Below, piece after piece: positions 50,664 to 58,555 of a stretch of 64,000 nucleotides of DNA. Within the stretch, counting starts at the first letter, position 1. Every line of letters begins with the position of its first letter. Made by a program: the position numbers and the translations under genes. Source of the stretch: Mycobacterium lacus (GTDB lineage Bacteria; Actinomycetota; Actinomycetes; Mycobacteriales; Mycobacteriaceae); contig NZ_AP022581.1 in NCBI RefSeq assembly GCF_010731535.1, positions 4,721,952 to 4,785,951 on the forward strand. Direction: 5' to 3'. The notes under the pieces were generated by a model, which did no database searches, was not told the DNA's origin, and saw only the letters and a list, made by a program, of their open reading frames with translations.

Positions 50664-52297
50664 GGCTCTTCTGACAGTTCCGTGGGTGGATAGCAGCGAA
50701 GTAGGGGCGCACGCCGTTGTGGCTTAAGGTTTCTGGCTTGTGAAGGGTCCGAAACCAAAGGAGCCAGCAACGACGTGCGCAATGTGAGGCTATGGCGTGC
50801 GCTGCTTGGTGTCGACCGCCGCACGGTAATCGAGGACATCGAGTTCGCTGAAGACGGCGATGGCGCGGAGTTGGTGGTGGCGCGGGTGCGCTCGCGCAGC
50901 GGTATGTCGGGCCGCTGTGGCCGCTGTCAACGCAAGGCGCCCTGGTATGACCGGGGTGAGGGACCGCGGCGGTGGCGGGGCTTGGACTTGGGCACGATCC
51001 GGGTGTTTTTTGGAGGCCGAGGCGCCGCGGGTGAATTGCCCCGCCCATGGGCCGACCGTGGTGATGGTGCCGTGGGCGCGTCACCATGCTGGACACACGT
51101 TTGCCTTTGATGACACGGTGGCCTGGCTGGCGGTGGCCTGCTCGAAAACCGCGGTGTGCGAACTGATGCGAATCGCCTGGCGCACCGTGGGGGGCAGTCG
51201 TGGCCCGGGTGTGGGCCGACACCGAAAAGACCGTCGATCGGTTCGCCAATCTGCGTCGTATCGGCATTGACGAGATTGCCTACAAACGCCACCACAAGTA
51301 TTTGACGGTGGTGGTCGACCACGACAGCGGCCACCTGATCTGGGCCGCGCCCGGACGCGACACCGCCACCCTGCGGCGCTTCTTCGACGCGCTGGGTGCC
51401 GACCGGGCCGCGCAGATCACCCATGTGTCCGCCGATGCGGCGGACTGGATCGCCGACGTCGTCGCCGAGCGTTGCCCGGCCGCGATCCGTTGCGCCGATC
51501 CGTTTCACGTGGTGGCCTGGGCCACCGAGGCCCTGGACGCCGAGCGGCGCCGGGCCTGGAATGACGCGCGGACGCTGGCGCGTACCGAGGCCAAATGGGG
51601 CCGTGGCCGGCCCGCCAAGAACACCGCGCCGCGGCCGGGTCATGAGCGGGCACGGCGGCTCAAGGGTGCCCGCTATGCGCTGTGGAAAAACCCCGAAGAC
51701 CTCAGCGAACGTCAAACCGCCAAACTGGCCTGGATCGCCAAGACCGATCCCCGGCTATACCGTGCCTATCTGCTCAAAGAGGGCCTACGGCACGTGTTTT
51801 CGGTCAAGGGCGAGGAAGGCAAACAGGCCCTGGACCGGTGGATCTCCTGGGCGCGGCGCTGCCGCATCCCGGTATTCGTCGAGCTGGCCGGCCGCATCGT
51901 GCGCCACCGCCAGGCCATCGACGCCGCCCTCGACCACGGCCTGTCCCAGGGACTGATCGAATCCACCAACACCAAAATCCGGGTCCTGACCCGCGTCGCG
52001 TTCGGGTTTCACAACCCCGCCGCACTGATCGCGCTGGCCATGCTCGCCCTCGGCGGCCACCGCCCCACACTGCCCGGCCGCGGCTAACACCCCACCAGGG
52101 CACCCCTGGCGGGCCCCTTCCGCAGCGTCGCCGATTCTGCGCCACCCGCGCGTCGGTGTCCATGTCGTTCCGCCTCGCTGCGCTCGGGGGGCTCCACATG
52201 GACACCTCCCACGCAGGCAGCGCCAACGAGCAACTATCGCGGAAGGGAGCAAGAAGAAACTTCCAACCCATCAACCCACGGATAGGTCAGGAGCACC
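50664..52297 (+). mobile_element. IS1557-like insertion sequence (ISL3 family), 1634 bp
   Basis: Imperfect terminal inverted repeats: left end GGCTCTTCTGACAGTTCCGT and right end (reverse strand) GGTGCTCCTGACCTATCCGT, both continuing GGGT-GAT. Flanked by the 8-bp duplication CCAAAATG. It carries one transposase gene, now frameshifted, and about 210 bp of non-coding right-end sequence holding an 11-bp inverted repeat (52155-52165 with 52196-52206). The insertion point is the loop of a terminator hairpin. Confidence 0.88.
50775..52087 (+). pseudogene. ISL3-family transposase with two +1 frameshifts
   Basis: IS1557-type transposase of about 437 codons: start MRNVRLWRALLGVDRRTVIE, zinc-finger cysteines CGRCQRKAPWYDRG, then the DDE domain (RRIGIDEIAYKRHHKYLTVV, HVSADAADWIADVVAERC, GLSQGLIESTNTKIRVLTRV) with catalytic acidic residues kept. 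The frame shifts once at a run of six T near 51005 (FFGGRG where VFLEAEAPRVNCP is expected) and once at a run of six G near 51190 (VGGSRG where VGAVVARVWAD is expected). Each is a single extra base. Unless slippage restores the frame, the element is not autonomous. Confidence 0.85.
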
Positions 52298-52305
52298 CCA
52301 AAATG
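52298..52305. repeat. Right target-site duplication of the IS
   Basis: CCAAAATG, identical to 50656-50663. Confidence 0.85.
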
Positions 52306-52309
52306 AGCG

Positions 52310-52335
52310 ATTTTGGGGGCTTTTGCGTCTTCTCG
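52310..52335. terminator. Right arm of the split TRIT-like terminator
   Basis: ATTTTGGGGGCTTTTGCGTC followed by TTCTCG, complementary to 50638-50662 apart from one extra G. It lies 84 bp past the stop of the minus-strand TetR gene, so it once served both convergent units. Confidence 0.8.
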
Positions 52336-52419
52336 GCGTACTAGAGCGCCACGGGCTCGGGACATCGCAGATCTCCAGGTTCTCGGGCGGACTATAGGAG
52401 GGGCAGACGACCGCACCCA

Positions 52420-53040
52420 TCAGCCGGCCCCCAGACCGCGCAGGCAGAACCGCACCAGGTGCTCGATGTCCGCGGGGCCGGGACGGTCGGCGGAGCCGAC
52501 GTACCGTCGCATGGCGGCGGCCGTGCAGCCGAACACGGCCTCGACATCGCGGTCGAGGTCGGCGCTGCCCAGCGCGGTGACCGGCTCGATCAGCAAGTCG
52601 CGCAGCGGTCGCATCATTTCCTGGTCGGCCGCGCGCCAATGCATGCTGGCCGCCATCTGGCCGGCCGCCGCCCGGCTCATGCTGATCAGGTGCGGGTCGG
52701 CGACCTGCGCCAGGGTGCCCTCGATCCAGCGCGCGACCTTGTCCTGCGGCCTGGATTCCTTGGCCATTTGATGCTGCAGGTAGGACACGACGATGCCCAC
52801 CCCGCGTTCCATGACGGCCAGGATGAGATCGTCCTTGCCGGCGAAGTACCGGTAGAACGCCTTGTTCGACGAGCCGGCCTCGGCGACGATGTCGCTGACC
52901 CGGGGCGCTTCGGGTGCGACCCGCTCCATGACCCGCACCGCGGCGGCCAGGATGCGTTCCACCTCCTCGGTGGCCTCTCGCTGACGGTCGTCGAGTGCGC
53001 GTTCGACGGCGGCGGCGACCCTATTGGTCAACGAGGTCAC
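52420..53040 (-). CDS. TetR-family transcriptional regulator
   Basis: 206 residues from GTG. N-terminal helix-turn-helix (AAAVRVMERVAPEAPRVSDI, AEAGSSNKAFYRYFAGKDDL) and an all-helical ligand domain. It overlaps the end of the ACAD gene by 20 nt, so it is the last gene of the kinase-SDR-ACAD-TetR operon and probably regulates it, responding to an acyl-CoA. A candidate operator, two overlapping inverted repeats at 56179-56203, lies at the head of that operon. Confidence 0.88.
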   Translation of the reverse strand: MTSLTNRVAAAVERALDDRQREATEEVERILAAAVRVMERVAPEAPRVSDIVAEAGSSNKAFYRYFAGKDDLILAVMERGVGIVVSYLQHQMAKESRPQDKVARWIEGTLAQVADPHLISMSRAAAGQMAASMHWRAADQEMMRPLRDLLIEPVTALGSADLDRDVEAVFGCTAAAMRRYVGSADRPGPADIEHLVRFCLRGLGAG

Positions 53041-54304
53041 CGTACTTGGCAAGGGCGGCCTCGCGGCGGATGCTGAGCAATTCGCTGGGCCACTCCGGGT
53101 CTTCGGCCTCGTAGTTCTTGAGCAGCAAGCGGGCCAGGTTGACCTTGTGCGCTTCGGTGGGTCCGTCGGCCAGCCCGAGCGCCACGCCCCCGAGCAGCAC
53201 GTTGACCAGCGGCAGCTGGTCGGTGGTGCCCAGCGCGCCGTGCACCTGGATCGCCCGCAGCCCAATCGATTTGAGCACCTGCGACGCCAGGATCTTGCAG
53301 GCGGCGATCTCGGCGCGAGCCGCATGTTCCCCAACGGTGTCGATCAGCCAGGCGGCGTGCAGGACCGCCAGCCGGAACGGCATCAGCTCGGTGTAGGAGT
53401 CCGCGATGAACTGTTGTACCAACTGTTTGTCGGCCAGCGAACTGCCTTGGGTGGAACGGCTTTTCGCTCGCCGGGACATCATGTCGACGGCGCGTTGCGC
53501 GACCCCGATCGACCGCATCGCATGATGCAACCGCCCGCCGGCCAGCCGAGCCTGCAGGATCATGAAGCCCTGGCCGGGTTCGCCGAGCAGCGCGTCCGAT
53601 CCCACCCGCACCGCGTCGTAGCGCACCAGGGAATGTCCGGGTTCGTGGGCGGCCGCGCCGACCAGGTGGTAGTTGGCTTCGATGGTTAGGCCCTCGGTGC
53701 CCGCCGGCACCAGGAAGGTCGAGGCGCCGCGATGGACGGGCACATCCGGATCGGTGATCGCGACGACGATGAAAAATGAGGCGACGGAGGCGTTGGAGGA
53801 GACGAACTTTCGCCCGGTGATCACCCAATCGTCGCCGTCGCTAACGGCGCGGGTGGTGAAGACGCGGGGATCGGCGCCGCCCTGCGGCTCGGTCATCGAG
53901 AAGCAGGAGAAGATCTCGCCGGACAGCAGCCCCGCCAGATAGCGGTCCTTTTGATCCTGGGTGCCGAAGCGGGCGAGGATCTCCGCGTTGCCGGTGTCGG
54001 GCGCCTGCGTGCCGAACACGATGGGCGCCCACGGGCTGCGGCCCAGGATCTCGTTGATCAACGTCAGCTTGACCGCGCCGAAGCCCTGCCCGCCGAGTTC
54101 GGGGCCCAAATGCGGTGCCCACAAGCCGTTGTCGCGAACTCGTTGCTTGAGCGGATCGACGATGCGGCGCCGCTCGGCATTCAGCGGCAGGAATTCGCAG
54201 CCGGGGAATAGCACTTCGAGCGGTTCCACCTCTTCGCGCACGAACTCCCGGATCCAGTCGAGCCTTTTCTCGAACTCCGGTTCGGTGGAGAAGTCCCAAG
54301 ACAT
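53021..54304 (-). CDS. Acyl-CoA dehydrogenase (ACAD11-like)
   Basis: 427-residue FAD acyl-CoA dehydrogenase. N-terminal helical domain (DFSTEPEFEKRLDWIREFVR), middle domain CFSMTEPQGGADPRVFTTRA, and C-terminal helices with RAIQVHGALGTTDQLPLVNV. It resembles the dehydrogenase half of ACAD10/11. In that family, partnered with an APH-type kinase, the dehydrogenase domain can remove phosphate from 4-phosphohydroxyacyl-CoA rather than only desaturate. The neighbouring kinase and SDR genes fit such a pathway. ATG (MSWDFSTEPE) chosen from family starts. Confidence 0.88.
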   Translation of the reverse strand: MSWDFSTEPEFEKRLDWIREFVREEVEPLEVLFPGCEFLPLNAERRRIVDPLKQRVRDNGLWAPHLGPELGGQGFGAVKLTLINEILGRSPWAPIVFGTQAPDTGNAEILARFGTQDQKDRYLAGLLSGEIFSCFSMTEPQGGADPRVFTTRAVSDGDDWVITGRKFVSSNASVASFFIVVAITDPDVPVHRGASTFLVPAGTEGLTIEANYHLVGAAAHEPGHSLVRYDAVRVGSDALLGEPGQGFMILQARLAGGRLHHAMRSIGVAQRAVDMMSRRAKSRSTQGSSLADKQLVQQFIADSYTELMPFRLAVLHAAWLIDTVGEHAARAEIAACKILASQVLKSIGLRAIQVHGALGTTDQLPLVNVLLGGVALGLADGPTEAHKVNLARLLLKNYEAEDPEWPSELLSIRREAALAKYGDLVDQ

Positions 54305-54345
54305 TCGAATGCTCCTGTCTCTCATTGGTGGCGGCCCGTTGGGCC

Positions 54346-54373
54346 CGGCTCCGCCGCGCTTGCGATCGCCACG
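54346..54373. repeat. Dispersed GCCGCGCTTGCGATC-type repeat in the ACAD-SDR gap
   Basis: CGGCTCCGCCGCGCTTGCGA with flanking TCGCCAC; closely related to the copy inside the Rv3779-like gene at 29077-29109. It fills most of the 69-bp spacer. Confidence 0.45.
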
Positions 54374-55138
54374 TCAGGGGATTCCGCCGTCGGCCCGCAG
54401 GATTGAGCCGGTGGTGAAGCTGGACGCGTCAGACGCCAGAAACAATGCGGCGCCGACGATTTCGGACGGATTCCCGGCGCGTCGCAGCGAAAGGTGGCCG
54501 AACGGGTTCTGGGTCGCTTTATCAAGATTCCACGCCTTGCTGATGTCGGTCAGGAACGGCCCCGCCATTAGCGTGTTGACCCGCACGGCCGGCCCGAAGG
54601 CCTGCGCGAGCCCTTCGGTCATGGCGTTGAGCCCGGCCTTGGCCGCGGCGTAGGGAATGATGCCGCCGTTCGGACGCAGCGAACCCGTGGAGCTGACATT
54701 GATGATGGACCCACGTCCGGCGGCCATCATCCGCTCGCCCACCAACGCCGACAACCGGAACGGGCCCTTGAGGTTCAGGTTGACCACCGCGTCGAACAGC
54801 TTCTCGGTGACGTCGGTCAGCCTGTCGTAGAGCGGCGACATGCCCGCGTTGTTGATCAACGTGTCGACCTTGCCGAACCGGTCGTAGGTCGCCTCGACCA
54901 AGCCGTCGAGCTGATCCCAGCGCCCCACGTGCACCTGATAGGCCATGGCGGAGCGGCCCGTCTCGGCCGCGATCTCGGCGGCGGTGGCCACGCAGTTGTC
55001 CATGTCGCGGCTGGCGATCACCACGTCGGCTCCGCATCGGGCCGCGCCAAAAGCCATTTCACGCCCCAGTCCGCGGCTGCCGCCGGTGATCAGCACCACC
55101 CGGTCGGTGAGGTCGAAAAGCTGGTCCGCATAACCCAT
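54374..55138 (-). CDS. Short-chain dehydrogenase/reductase
   Basis: 254-residue classical SDR. Cofactor motif LITGGSRGLGREMAF near residues 17-31, NNAG (INNAGMSPLYDR), catalytic serine in INVSSTGS and YxxxK as PYAAAKAGLNAM; ends SILRADGGIP. Probably NAD(P)-dependent oxidation or reduction of a hydroxy- or ketoacyl-CoA in the operon's pathway. ATG (MGYADQLFDLTDR) starts 1 bp after the kinase stop, so it is tightly coupled. Confidence 0.9.
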   Translation of the reverse strand: MGYADQLFDLTDRVVLITGGSRGLGREMAFGAARCGADVVIASRDMDNCVATAAEIAAETGRSAMAYQVHVGRWDQLDGLVEATYDRFGKVDTLINNAGMSPLYDRLTDVTEKLFDAVVNLNLKGPFRLSALVGERMMAAGRGSIINVSSTGSLRPNGGIIPYAAAKAGLNAMTEGLAQAFGPAVRVNTLMAGPFLTDISKAWNLDKATQNPFGHLSLRRAGNPSEIVGAALFLASDASSFTTGSILRADGGIP

Positions 55139-55139
55139 T

Positions 55140-56171
55140 TCAGCGCCCCCTGGTCGGCCTGGTCCGGGCGAGCTCGGCCGCGGTGGCAATGAGCCGCGGG
55201 ATCATCGACCCGAGCGCCTCGGTGATCTTGGGATCGACCCTGCCGGTCCTCACCGCGGCCGCATACGTCTTCTCCAGCACGATTCCGAGCTTCCAGTTGG
55301 CCAGCACCAGGTAGTAGTCGATGTTCTCGGTGGAAAGCCCGCTGACCTTCTCGTAGTGCTCGAGCAATTCGCCGCGCGGCGGCATGCCGCGCATGTCCAG
55401 GTAGAACCCGTCGTCGCGGGGCCGTTCGCCGTCATACCCCAGCAGCGCCCACGCCAGATCCAGCAGCGGATCGCCGACGGTGGTCATCTCCCAGTCCACG
55501 ATCGCGGCCAGCCGGGCCGGCGCCCCGTGCGTGAACATCACGTTGGCGAACTGGTAGTCGCCGTGCATGATGCCCGGCGTGTAATGCGCGGGCCGGTTGC
55601 GGCGCAACCAATCCGAGGCCTCGTCCAGGCCGGGCAGCTCGCGCACCCGGTAGGCGCCGAGAAACGTCAGCCAGCGATCGACCTGTCGCTCGTGAAAGCC
55701 GTCCGGGCGGCCAAACCCTTCGAGACCTCGGGCGCGCCAATCCACCCGGCCCAGCCTGGCGGCACCGTCGACCAACTCGAACGCCAGACCGCGCCGCGCG
55801 CCCAGGTCGGTGTCGAAGGGCGCCCGCCACCCCCCGTCCATCGGGCTCCACCCGTCGATCGCCGCCATCACGTAGAACGGCGCGCCGAGCACGGTGCCGG
55901 TCTCGTCGGCCGCGATCAGCCCGGCATGGGGCACGTCGGTGCCCGCCAGTGCCCGGACGAGCCGGATCTCCCGCAGCAACCCGTCGATGCGGGCCGCGTC
56001 CGCACGGGCGCCCGGCATCCGCAGCACCATGCGATGATCGCCCCGTCGCACCAGGTAGAGGGTGTTCTGTGAGCCGCCGGTCAGTCGTTCCAGCGCCGGT
56101 TCCACGCCGGTGCCCGGCGCGTCATTGGCGTCCAGCCAACGACCAAGACCCACCGCGTCCACCGTGTGCAC
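55140..56171 (-). CDS. APH-fold kinase of the ACAD/SDR operon
   Basis: 343 residues, ACAD10/11 kinase-domain type. LTGGSQNTLYLVRRGDHRMV forms the nucleotide loop, MHGDYQFANVMF the catalytic loop, and AAIVDWEMTTVGDPLLDLAW the metal site. GTG start with AGAGAG at 6-nt spacing; a second GTG follows three codons later. First gene of the kinase-SDR-ACAD-TetR operon. Expected to phosphorylate the hydroxyl of a hydroxyacyl-CoA, by analogy with LvaA and ACAD11. An inverted-repeat operator overlaps its promoter (TATTCT box). Confidence 0.85.
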   Translation of the reverse strand: MHTVDAVGLGRWLDANDAPGTGVEPALERLTGGSQNTLYLVRRGDHRMVLRMPGARADAARIDGLLREIRLVRALAGTDVPHAGLIAADETGTVLGAPFYVMAAIDGWSPMDGGWRAPFDTDLGARRGLAFELVDGAARLGRVDWRARGLEGFGRPDGFHERQVDRWLTFLGAYRVRELPGLDEASDWLRRNRPAHYTPGIMHGDYQFANVMFTHGAPARLAAIVDWEMTTVGDPLLDLAWALLGYDGERPRDDGFYLDMRGMPPRGELLEHYEKVSGLSTENIDYYLVLANWKLGIVLEKTYAAAVRTGRVDPKITEALGSMIPRLIATAAELARTRPTRGR

Positions 56172-56178
56172 ACCCAAC

Positions 56179-56203
56179 TCTCTGTGCAGAGAATAGCATT
56201 CTC
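56179..56203. promoter_or_regulatory. Two overlapping inverted repeats, candidate TetR operator
   Basis: TCTCTG-TG-CAGAGA (56179-56192) and GAGAAT-AGC-ATTCTC (56189-56203) overlap by four bp between the divergent kinase operon and the histidine phosphatase gene. A minus-strand -10-like TATTCT falls inside. A bound TetR dimer would block the operon promoter. Confidence 0.5.
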
Positions 56204-56249
56204 CATCTGGGCGAGGGAGGACGCGAACGCTGCGTGCGAGGCTAGAAAC

Positions 56250-56855
56250 ATGCAACTGCTTCTGGTCCGGCATGCGTTGCCGCTGCGCAGCGAACACGGC
56301 GAGGGCTCTGACCCTGACCTGTCGGATGCCGGGCTGGCGCAGGTCGCGCGGCTGCCCGAGGCGCTTGCCCGGTTTCCCATATCGCGCGTGGTGAGCAGCC
56401 CGCAGCGCCGCGCCCTTCAGACCGCCGAACCGGTCGCGGCGGTACGCCAGCTGGCCGTTGAAATCGACGAGCGGTTCGCCGAGTACGACCGCGACCTTCC
56501 GGCGTACATCCCCGTCGAGCACATCCGCGAGGAATTTCCCCAGGAATGGGCGCGCCTGGCGCGGGGCCATCTGCCCAGCGCGGTCGACGAAGACGCCTTT
56601 CGCGCCCGTGTTCGCGCGGCGGTCGGCGATATCGTGGCGGCGGCCCAGCCCGACGAGACGGTTGCGGCGTTCAGCCACGGTGGGGTGATCAACGTGGTGT
56701 TGCACGAGATTCTCGGCACCGCCCGGGTGCTGTCCTTCCCGATCGACTACGCGTCGGTGACCCGGCTGTTGTTCTCCCGCTCCGGGCAAGCGACGGTCGC
56801 GACCGTCAACTCGACCGAACATGTGTGGGACCTGCTGCCCCGAAATCAGCGGTAA
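56250..56855 (+). CDS. Histidine phosphatase (phosphoglycerate-mutase-like)
   Basis: 201-residue branch-1 histidine phosphatase. Phospho-accepting H8 in LLLVRHALPLR (the usual RHG is RHA here), SSPQRRALQTAEPV, acid/base glutamate region AEYDRDLPAYIP, and second histidine in AFSHGGVINVV. Substrate unknown. Start MQLLLVRHA matches the family; the earlier open frame crosses the operator. Divergent from the kinase operon. Confidence 0.88.
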   Translation: MQLLLVRHALPLRSEHGEGSDPDLSDAGLAQVARLPEALARFPISRVVSSPQRRALQTAEPVAAVRQLAVEIDERFAEYDRDLPAYIPVEHIREEFPQEWARLARGHLPSAVDEDAFRARVRAAVGDIVAAAQPDETVAAFSHGGVINVVLHEILGTARVLSFPIDYASVTRLLFSRSGQATVATVNSTEHVWDLLPRNQR

Positions 56856-56961
56856 CTCGGCGACCCAGAACGTTCGAGCAGGCCGTGAAGCATCCTAAGG
56901 TGGGCTGTGCCACCCGCATGCGGGGGAAAGCCGGGCCAATCAGCGGTGGTAGACATATCCG

Positions 56962-58014
56962 GTGACCTCGGCTGACCGACTGAACGGGCTCGATCTGCCC
57001 GCGCTGGACCGGTACTTGCGTTCGCACGGCATCGAGCGCGACGGCGAGTTGCGGGCCGAGCTGATCTCCGGTGGCCGCTCGAATCTGACGTTCCGGGTCC
57101 ACGACGACACGACGAGCTGGCTGGTGCGTCGTCCGCCGCTGCACGGCCTGACCCCGTCGGCACACGACATGGCCCGCGAGTACAAGGTGGTCGCCGCCTT
57201 GCAGGACACCCCGGTTCCGGTGGCGCGCACGATCGCCCTGTGCGAAGACGACACGGTGCTCGGCGCGCCGTTTCAGATCGTCGAATTCGTTGTCGGGCAA
57301 GTGGTGCGCCGACGTGCCGAACTCGAAGCGCTCGGCGACCACTCCGTCATCGAAGGCTGTGTCAACGCGCTGATCCAGGTGCTCGTCGACTTGCACGGCG
57401 TGGACCCAAACGCCGTCGGGCTGAGCGATTTCGGCAAGTCCGACGGCTACCTGGAGCGCCAGGTGCGCCGATGGGGTTCGCAATGGGACCTGGTGCGACT
57501 GCCCGATGATCGCCGCGACTCCGACGTCGCGCGGCTGCATTCGGCCCTGCGGCAATCCATTCCGCCGCAGAGCCGCACCTCGATCGTGCACGGGGACTAT
57601 CGGATCGACAACACCATCCTGGACGCACGCGACCCGACGCGGGTTCGGGCGGTCGTGGACTGGGAGCTTTCGACGCTGGGGGACCCGCTGTCCGACGCGG
57701 CCCTGATGTGCGTGTACCGCGACCCCGCCCTGGACCTGATCGTCAACGCGCAGGCCGCCTGGACGTCGCCACTGCTGCCGACGGCCGACGAGCTGGCAGA
57801 CCGGTATTCACTGGTCTCCGGTCAGCCGCTGGGGCATTGGGAGTTCTACATGGCGCTGGCCTACTTCAAGCTCGCGATCATCGCCGCCGGGATCGACTTC
57901 CGCCGCCGGATGTCCGAGCACGCCGCCGGGAAGGAGGAAACGTACGACGTACCCGAAGTGGTGGCGCCATTGATTGCCCGCGGGCTGGCGGAAATTGCCA
58001 CGCCGAGCCGCTAG
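56962..58014 (+). CDS. APH-fold kinase-like protein (Rv3761c-like, misnamed FadE36)
   Basis: 350 residues, positional homologue of Mtb Rv3761c (fadE36). Despite that name it has no dehydrogenase domain. It has the APH pattern ISGGRSNLTFRVHDDTTSWL, catalytic IVHGDYRIDNTIL and AVVDWELSTLGDPLSDAALM, and lipid-type kinase spacing. Probably phosphorylates an acyl-CoA-linked hydroxyl. GTG start (MTSADRLNG). Convergent with the LapA-like gene. Confidence 0.85.
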   Translation: MTSADRLNGLDLPALDRYLRSHGIERDGELRAELISGGRSNLTFRVHDDTTSWLVRRPPLHGLTPSAHDMAREYKVVAALQDTPVPVARTIALCEDDTVLGAPFQIVEFVVGQVVRRRAELEALGDHSVIEGCVNALIQVLVDLHGVDPNAVGLSDFGKSDGYLERQVRRWGSQWDLVRLPDDRRDSDVARLHSALRQSIPPQSRTSIVHGDYRIDNTILDARDPTRVRAVVDWELSTLGDPLSDAALMCVYRDPALDLIVNAQAAWTSPLLPTADELADRYSLVSGQPLGHWEFYMALAYFKLAIIAAGIDFRRRMSEHAAGKEETYDVPEVVAPLIARGLAEIATPSR

Positions 58015-58108
58015 CTCGATCGAGCCTGCGCCGACGGCATCGATCCTGCGCTGGCGGCCACTCCACGGGCAATCTCTGCGCCCTGCACGCAGACTCGATG
58101 GTGATGGG

Positions 58109-58444
58109 CTATCGCAGGGATGCGGCGTGCTTCTTGGCCGCTCGGCGCAGCTGAACGATCCGTGCGGTGCCGACGGCGACCGTGAGCAGCCCGCCGCCCA
58201 CCGCCGCCAGCAATATGGCCACACCCAGCGGCAGGCTCCAGCGCCAGCCGAAGAACGCGAACGGCGTGGACGCGGTGTTCTGCGCGATGAAGATCAGCAG
58301 CAGGATCAGGATCAGGAAGCCGGCAATCAACGACGACCACAGCGCGCCGGCGCGGGTGAACTTGGCCGTCGGGTCCTTGGTTGTCGGACGGGGTCGGGGC
58401 GCCGGGGGCGGCCGATCAGGCGAGCCAGAGGGAGTGCTGGTCAT
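58109..58444 (-). CDS. LapA/DUF1049 membrane protein (Rv3760-like)
   Basis: 111 residues: a proline-rich cytosolic N-terminus (PPPAPRPRPTTKDP) and two membrane helices (ALWSSLIAGFLILILLLIFI; PLGVAILLAAVGGGLLTVAV) separated by the FAFFGWRWSLP loop typical of DUF1049, ending with a basic tail. In other bacteria LapA-like proteins assist lipopolysaccharide assembly; the mycobacterial role is unknown. Divergent from proX, with a 12-bp palindrome between. Confidence 0.88.
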   Translation of the reverse strand: MTSTPSGSPDRPPPAPRPRPTTKDPTAKFTRAGALWSSLIAGFLILILLLIFIAQNTASTPFAFFGWRWSLPLGVAILLAAVGGGLLTVAVGTARIVQLRRAAKKHAASLR

Positions 58445-58537
58445 GGTGCCATCTTCGTCTCATCCGGCACGGAATGAAACCAAACCAGGCGCAGAAACAC
58501 CGAATGCGTCAGGCCGCGGCGGCGCCGCACAGTATCC

Positions 58538-58549
58538 GACACTAGTGTC
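58538..58549. promoter_or_regulatory. Perfect 12-bp palindrome upstream of proX
   Basis: GACACTAGTGTC, ending 6 nt before the proX ATG and overlapping the likely transcription start. Good candidate operator for the proXVWZ importer. Confidence 0.45.
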
Positions 58550-58555
58550 AGCGAC

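Noticed and set aside
56962..58014. Acyl-CoA dehydrogenase, as the Mtb name fadE36 implies
   Set aside because: The sequence has APH kinase motifs (HGDY, VDWE) and no flavin-binding dehydrogenase domain.
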